Shown piece by piece: positions 59,101 to 64,000 of a DNA stretch of 64,000 nucleotides (positions within the stretch are counted from its first letter, which is position 1; the number at the start of each line of letters is the position of its first letter). The position numbers and the translations under genes are program-made. The notes beneath the pieces are model-generated. The model was not told where the DNA came from and did not search any database. It saw only the letters and a program-made list of their open reading frames with translations. This DNA is from Gordionus sp. m RMFG-2023 (lineage: Eukaryota > Nematomorpha > Gordioida > Chordodea > Parachordodidae): positions 83,801,561 through 83,865,560 of the forward strand of contig NC_088775.1 in assembly GCF_954871325.1 (NCBI RefSeq). Direction: 5' to 3'.

Positions 59101-60326
59101 ACGAAATTATTTTTTCAAAAACCATAAAGTTCGGGTTAAAACTAAACCTATAGGCGGGCATGCATTTTTTCTGATCTAAAGTGCGTACCAATAAATCCAC
59201 AAATAGGTTACGTGAGAGATAATTATGCTATATTTTTAAGATCGCGAGACTAGGGTAAAGGTTCAAGGACGTCGTTAGTTTTTTCCAAAGAGAAGGGGGG
59301 TGGGTGCTAAAATGTCCTAATTATTTTTTAAAAAACGATTTGATGATTTTAAAAACTCTATATATATGGGGATAGGGGGGGGGGCGTCTCTCCTCGTACC
59401 TCTTATGGCGGGCTTTCGCCTGGGTTTATACCATAAGTTTATCATTTTGACTAAAATTAATTATAATATATACATGTAATCTAAGAATTCTAAATCAAAT
59501 GCTCATAATCAATATAAAAAATTATTAAATGATCGATATCTAAGACCTTTTATTTTTTTGATTTTCTTATCAAATAAATTATAAAAATATTTTTACCTAG
59601 TTTTTCCTTTTATATTTTTTTTCCAAAATTAAACGTCCGCCAATTCATAAATGATTATTAAATTAATTATAAATAAGTGCAACTTTTTGAATACTCAAAA
59701 ATCAACTCACAAGTGCATGTATATTAAATTTAAACAACCTTAACATATTCTATTTTTACGTTTTATTTTATTTTGTTTATCATCTATATAGCAATTTATA
59801 TAATAATTATAAATAAATATCAAAAAGTATTTGAATATAAATACAAATAAAAAATATGTTTTAATTATAAATGTGAAATACCCATAAATAAATTTTGAAA
59901 AGGTATTCAAATAAAAATATTTAATCAATATTTTGGCGAATACGTTTTTTCAAGTCAATTTTGTAGTATACCACTATTTATTTATTTTTACTTAAATAAA
60001 TTTTTTTAATAACCACTTTCTTATTTTCATCATATTGATAATGTTCCAGTTATTAATAATGTTCCAGTTATTAATACTGTTATATTATAGGAATTAATAA
60101 ATTAAAATATTGTATATTTTGGTTATTAAATAGTAATATGTTTAAATTTTATGTAACGCGCATTCATTAACTAATAACTTATTCAAATTATATTTTTATT
60201 TTAGTTTTACTTTTCGTTTTATAACTTAACCTAATTTTATATTTTAATTTTAGTTTGGATAAAACATATATATATATAAAATAAAAAAAGTAATAAATTG
60301 AACAATTTTTTATTAGTTCTAAACAG
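56131..60326. other. Upstream of the 4.1 gene; one unclassified ORF
   Basis: Mostly very AT-rich. One 83-codon + ORF at 57,864-58,115 (MDLSNNSPIIFTSTTLIPSG, then FKPRSIRELHWNNYYIVKAY) has protein-like composition but no recognised family. A poly-G/C cluster at 59,370-59,430 resembles transposon-end sequence. The 4.1 promoter should lie near 56.2 kb but shows no clear motif. Confidence 0.35.
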
Positions 60327-60420
60327 GGTTGCCAGGTCAAAATTTTCAAATTGCGGAAGAAATATGAAAATTGCGGTAGAAATATAAAAATTTCTAAAAA
60401 AGTGCTGGCCTTTGGCCGGG
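60327..60420 (+). mobile_element. Possible hAT-type terminus CAGGGTTGCCAGG
   Basis: CAGGGTTGCCAGGTCAAAAT starts a segment with repeated AATTGCGG[A/T]AGAAATAT. It may be the left end of the decayed element whose coding part lies at 62,250-63,060, now split by the 60,809-62,119 insertion. Confidence 0.35.
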
Positions 60421-60808
60421 ATTTTGAATAGACTTAATTATCCGCCTTTATTTTTTATAATTAGTTTATATAAATACAATGTCTGTAACTATTTTTCAAA
60501 ATAAAATAACATCTTAATTTATTAAAATATATTAATTTATAAAAAGACCAACGATCCTTTTTAAATATAAAAGATGTAAACAAGATAAAATTTTATAAAA
60601 AAACAATCAATATTAATTTTACAATGTAAAAAATATATTTTATGCGAATGTCCCGCAAAACATCCACAATTGTAAATCTACCTTGTGTGTGTATAACATT
60701 ATACGGATAGGCGCTTAATTATCACATATTTAATACATAATAAGGTAATATTGTACTCATTTCAATGATAATTATTTTATATTATTTTTTAATCACATTA
60801 TTATAATC

Positions 60809-62119
60809 CATAGGCATAGCCAGGGGTGGGGGGGGGGGCAAGGGGAAACCCCCCTTCAGAAATTTATCACTTTTTGTAAATATCATTTTTAGCTAATAAA
60901 AAATATCCCCCTTAGTCCTCCCCTCACTCTCTGACCCTCAAATATGTATGCATATATCTTAAATAATAATTTAAAAGAAAGAATGTAAAAGTTGATATTT
61001 TTTTATAAAACTATTCATCATAATTTATAGATTTTTGGGAAAATAAATTTATAAATATATAAAATGAACCAAAAATGTTTTTTAATAAATGGAATATAAG
61101 CCAAAGATAAGTCTTAAGACAGAAGTGAAATGTATTATAATTATTAATAATAGATCCATAAAATTAATAAATAATATAATATATCAAATATAATTTTTTA
61201 TAAAGTGAGTAATTTTAATTTATTAATCTTAATAAAAGTTAAATATAATTTTAAAACTATTAATAAAATTAAATCATAAATTAAAAAAATATTAAAGCAC
61301 AATACAAACAGTGGAATATTATATGTCGTAGATTTACAGTATATCTAATTATCAAATGACAATCAAGTAATTTTTACCTATATAGCAAATAATCTATTTT
61401 ACAGATAACTATAAAATATTGATAAGGACATCAGAAAATATATTTTAAAGACATTGTGGGATAAATAATATGAAAATTAAATTTAAATATCATTTTTCTT
61501 AAAATAAATAGGTGGCGTTAAATAATTGAATGCAAATTGTTGCATATTTAATATCAAGAGCATTGATTAGTAAAATTTGTTAAATTATTAACTGTAATAT
61601 ATTCTCTAACTGTCAAATATGTTTGTAAAAGTGGAATTTTACCTAGTATTTTATAACTAATTCTATATAATAGAGTAAAATCAACTATATGTCTACTTAC
61701 TTTTTATAAATAAATTACTTATAATTGTTTGGAATAAATTATTACCATGCTTTTATATTAAGGTATATACAATACAAGTAATTTATTATATTTTTATTTT
61801 ATATAAACTAATAAAAATATATTTCATATAAACTAATAAAAATATATTTCATATAAACTAATAAAAATATATTTCATATAAACTAATAAAAATATATTTC
61901 ATATAAACTAATAAAAATATATTTCATATAAACTAATAAAAATATATTTCATATTTGTTCCAGGCTTATATTAAAATTTGTAAAAATATTTATGACTATA
62001 TATGGACAAAAGTGGCCGGGGAAAAGCGGACCGAAAGCCCGCCCAAAAGGGGGTCTGGGGGCGAAGCCCCCAGTAATTTTTAATCCTCCCCCCTTATGAA
62101 AATCCTGGCTACGCCTATG
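60809..62119. mobile_element. hAT-type element with CATAGGC-TAGCCAGG ends
   Basis: 1,311 bp. Terminal inverted repeats CATAGGC[A/G]TAGCCAGG (15/16) and a perfect 8-bp target duplication TTATAATC at 60801-60808 and 62120-62127. G/C-rich runs follow both ends, including a GGGGGCGAAGCCCCC hairpin near 62,050. The interior is AT-rich, non-coding, and holds a 25-bp tandem repeat. Non-autonomous. Confidence 0.92.
61801..61950. repeat. Six tandem 25-bp units (minisatellite)
   Basis: Six identical units beginning ATATAAACTAATAAAAATAT at 61801, 61826, 61851, 61876, 61901 and 61926. Identity suggests recent expansion inside the hAT-type element. There are no spacers, so it is not a CRISPR. Confidence 0.97.
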
Positions 62120-62249
62120 TTATAATCAGTGCAGGAGAGTGTATCTACATCCATTGCAAAACAAAAATATTCTCCAAAAATAAGATTAATACAGATGCAA
62201 CTACAGTTGCGGCAATTGTAATCACTTATCTTGTAGTTCAACATTCACA

Positions 62250-63060
62250 GAGCTACTTATTATTACAATGTGCGTAGAATCTTCCCCCCCCCCCATTATA
62301 TTTAACGACTCCAAGATAAATGAAAACTTTACTTGTAGAACAAAAATGATCAAGGATATCATCAATATTTTAGAACCTGAATTCAGGAGGTCAATTCTTG
62401 ACTATTTGAAAGATGGGCATACATATGCAATTCTAACAGATGCATCTAATAATAATTCCCTTGATCCTCCGCTATTTCAACAAAATTAAGGACGTTTCAA
62501 GAAAACGATTAAATTTTTTCCCCTTAAATAGTGAAAAATAGAAAGGCATAGTTAACCATATAATGGTAAATTCAATAAATTGCATGTCAGCTTTCTGATC
62601 TGATAATGCCTCAGTGAATTTGAAAAAACCAGAGTGTATTTACAGAATTGAGTCAGCACAATGTTGGTTGCGATATGTTCCTAATACCCGCCATCGATAG
62701 AATCTTAAAATTTTATAAACCTTTAAAAATATATTTCTTAAATAAAGATTATAAAAGCTGTCTTAACATTTTTAAAATTTTTTTAAATAATGAATGGCAG
62801 AGATATATTTAGGATTGATTTCACATGTAGGCAATCTACTAAATGCTGTTAATGTGCAGTTGCAATCAGAAGAATCTTAACAAAGATTCACAAACTTATG
62901 CTGCAGATGTGTTCATCTACAGTTAAAAATTGACAATAAATTTTATGGCGCCATTGATAAAACTATATTAAAATGTTCAAATATTTTAAAAATACCGATA
63001 GACATTGATGTCTTTTTTGAGGAGATTGTAATGCTCTCTATTTTTGATTTACAATGTAAG
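62250..63060 (+). mobile_element. Decayed hAT-like transposase, N-terminal/core part
   Basis: 73-codon stretch at 62,268-62,489 with KMIKDIINILEPEFRRSI and GHTYAILTDASNN (first catalytic Asp region), then broken frames ending IDIDVFFEEIVMLSIFDLQC at about 63,055. The C-terminal dimerisation part is missing on this strand. It directly follows the insertion at 60,809-62,119. Confidence 0.6.
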
Positions 63061-63073
63061 AAATATATTTATT

Positions 63074-63530
63074 TTATGCCAATGTAAAAAATAAGATTTT
63101 ATAAAATATAAAAAAAATATGGAAAATTAAATAGTTTATTTGAGATTTAAATAATGGAACTAAACGTTTACCGTCGTTATTGAGATATTTATAAAATTCA
63201 TGGCATGACATATTATAAATTTGTTTAACCATTAGCTCGGTCTCTAATGTTGTTAAAGCAATCCGATTTCTCCCCTTTTTCCAGGCAGTCCTCATCAGCC
63301 TAAAAATGCGCTCGGATGAGGCATTAGAATGAGGTAAGAAGAAGATATACTCGCATATTTTTACCAAGCATGGGGATTTATTGTTATTACGAAAAAATTC
63401 AACCCATTTCTCCTCTACTTTTAGACCATCTAACTTTAAGTATTCTGACTAATCATAAAAAATAGAGAGAATTACAATTACCTCAAACAAGACATCAATG
63501 TTTTTCAGTATTATATTTATTTATTAAATT
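63074..63530 (-). mobile_element. Decayed hAT-like transposase, C-terminal part
   Basis: Open from 63,367 to 63,074 and readable upstream with a stop. The dimerisation segment is FLPHSNASSERIFRLMRTAW, then RNRIALTTLETELMVKQIYN. Its upstream part (HIDVLFEVIVILSIF) matches the end of the plus-strand copy at 63,055, so the two pieces are inverted relatives. Confidence 0.65.
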
Positions 63531-63638
63531 ACAAAAACCATCAATTGATGGTTTCTGTTCCAAGGTCATATTTATATATTTGTAAATAGAGTTATTAAAA
63601 TCAATTGTAAATATTCTAAGATTGTCTTAATAAAAATC

Positions 63639-64000
63639 AGGGTTGGCAAGTCGGTCAATTGACCAGTCAAAGTCAATTGACCGGATTAGTATTTGACCTG
63701 GTCAAATACTCTAAAAAAAATTTAAAGGAAAATAATTAAAATATGTTTAAAAAAGGGAAAAACGATATATATACATGTGATCACGATGTTTGCTTATTTT
63801 TTGGGTCCACAATATCAAGGGAAATTCACTAGTAGTGAATTTAAGTGATATAATTCAAGAATTAGCTATTTTACTAGATAGTGACCAATATATTTTAAGT
63901 GATATTAATTTCACTAGCAAAAACAACATGTTTTATAAGCAAATTAGGAAAGTAGTAATTTCCAAAAACAATCAATTCCGACCTCAAGTTAATAGATTAA
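63639..64000 (+). mobile_element. Probable hAT-type element start, running off the window
   Basis: CAGGGTTGGCAAGTCGGTCA is a typical hAT-type terminus; it is followed by repeated TCAATTGACC motifs. No partner end lies inside the window. Confidence 0.45.

Noticed and set aside
61801-61950. Regular repeats considered as a CRISPR array
   Set aside because: Units are contiguous with no spacers, and the setting is eukaryotic transposon DNA.

Overview
The window is AT-rich animal nuclear DNA (roughly three quarters A+T by eye). The animal assignment rests on two genes. One is a complete, multi-exon homologue of protein 4.1/coracle, a family known only from metazoans. The other is a single-exon seven-transmembrane receptor of class-A type. 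Long introns, GT-AG splicing and heavy transposon load suggest an invertebrate. I cannot name the lineage from sequence alone.

Layout. 1-4.4 kb is non-coding, with small DNA transposons. 4.5-6.0 kb (-) is an atypical GPCR. 6.0-14.2 kb is intergenic repeats, including a fossil LTR-retroelement integrase fragment and a GC-rich non-autonomous hAT-type element. 14.2-56.1 kb (-) is the protein 4.1/coracle gene: 25 coding exons that I could chain by reading phase into one open frame of 1,657 codons, covering FERM, FERM-adjacent and C-terminal domains. 56-64 kb is repeat-rich intergenic DNA with several decayed hAT-type copies.

The introns of the 4.1 gene host most of the notable features. An apparently intact 656-residue hAT transposase gene lies inside an element with perfect 8-bp target duplications (16,630-19,956). 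Two GC-rich hAT-type elements sit nearby, one of them reduced to 47 bp. Seven to eight copies of a ~200-bp inverted-repeat MITE are spread through the window. Intron 1 holds nested fold-back copies of a non-LTR retrotransposon 3' end. Intron 11 holds a decayed inverted copy of the gene's own exons 13-16, which makes ~1.8-kb inverted arms around exon 12.

No RNA genes, CRISPR arrays or prokaryotic features were seen. No wholly new system can be claimed. The strongest unusual signals are the inverted self-duplication around exon 12, the receptor that lacks the usual class-A switch residues, and the reciprocal nesting of two transposon families.
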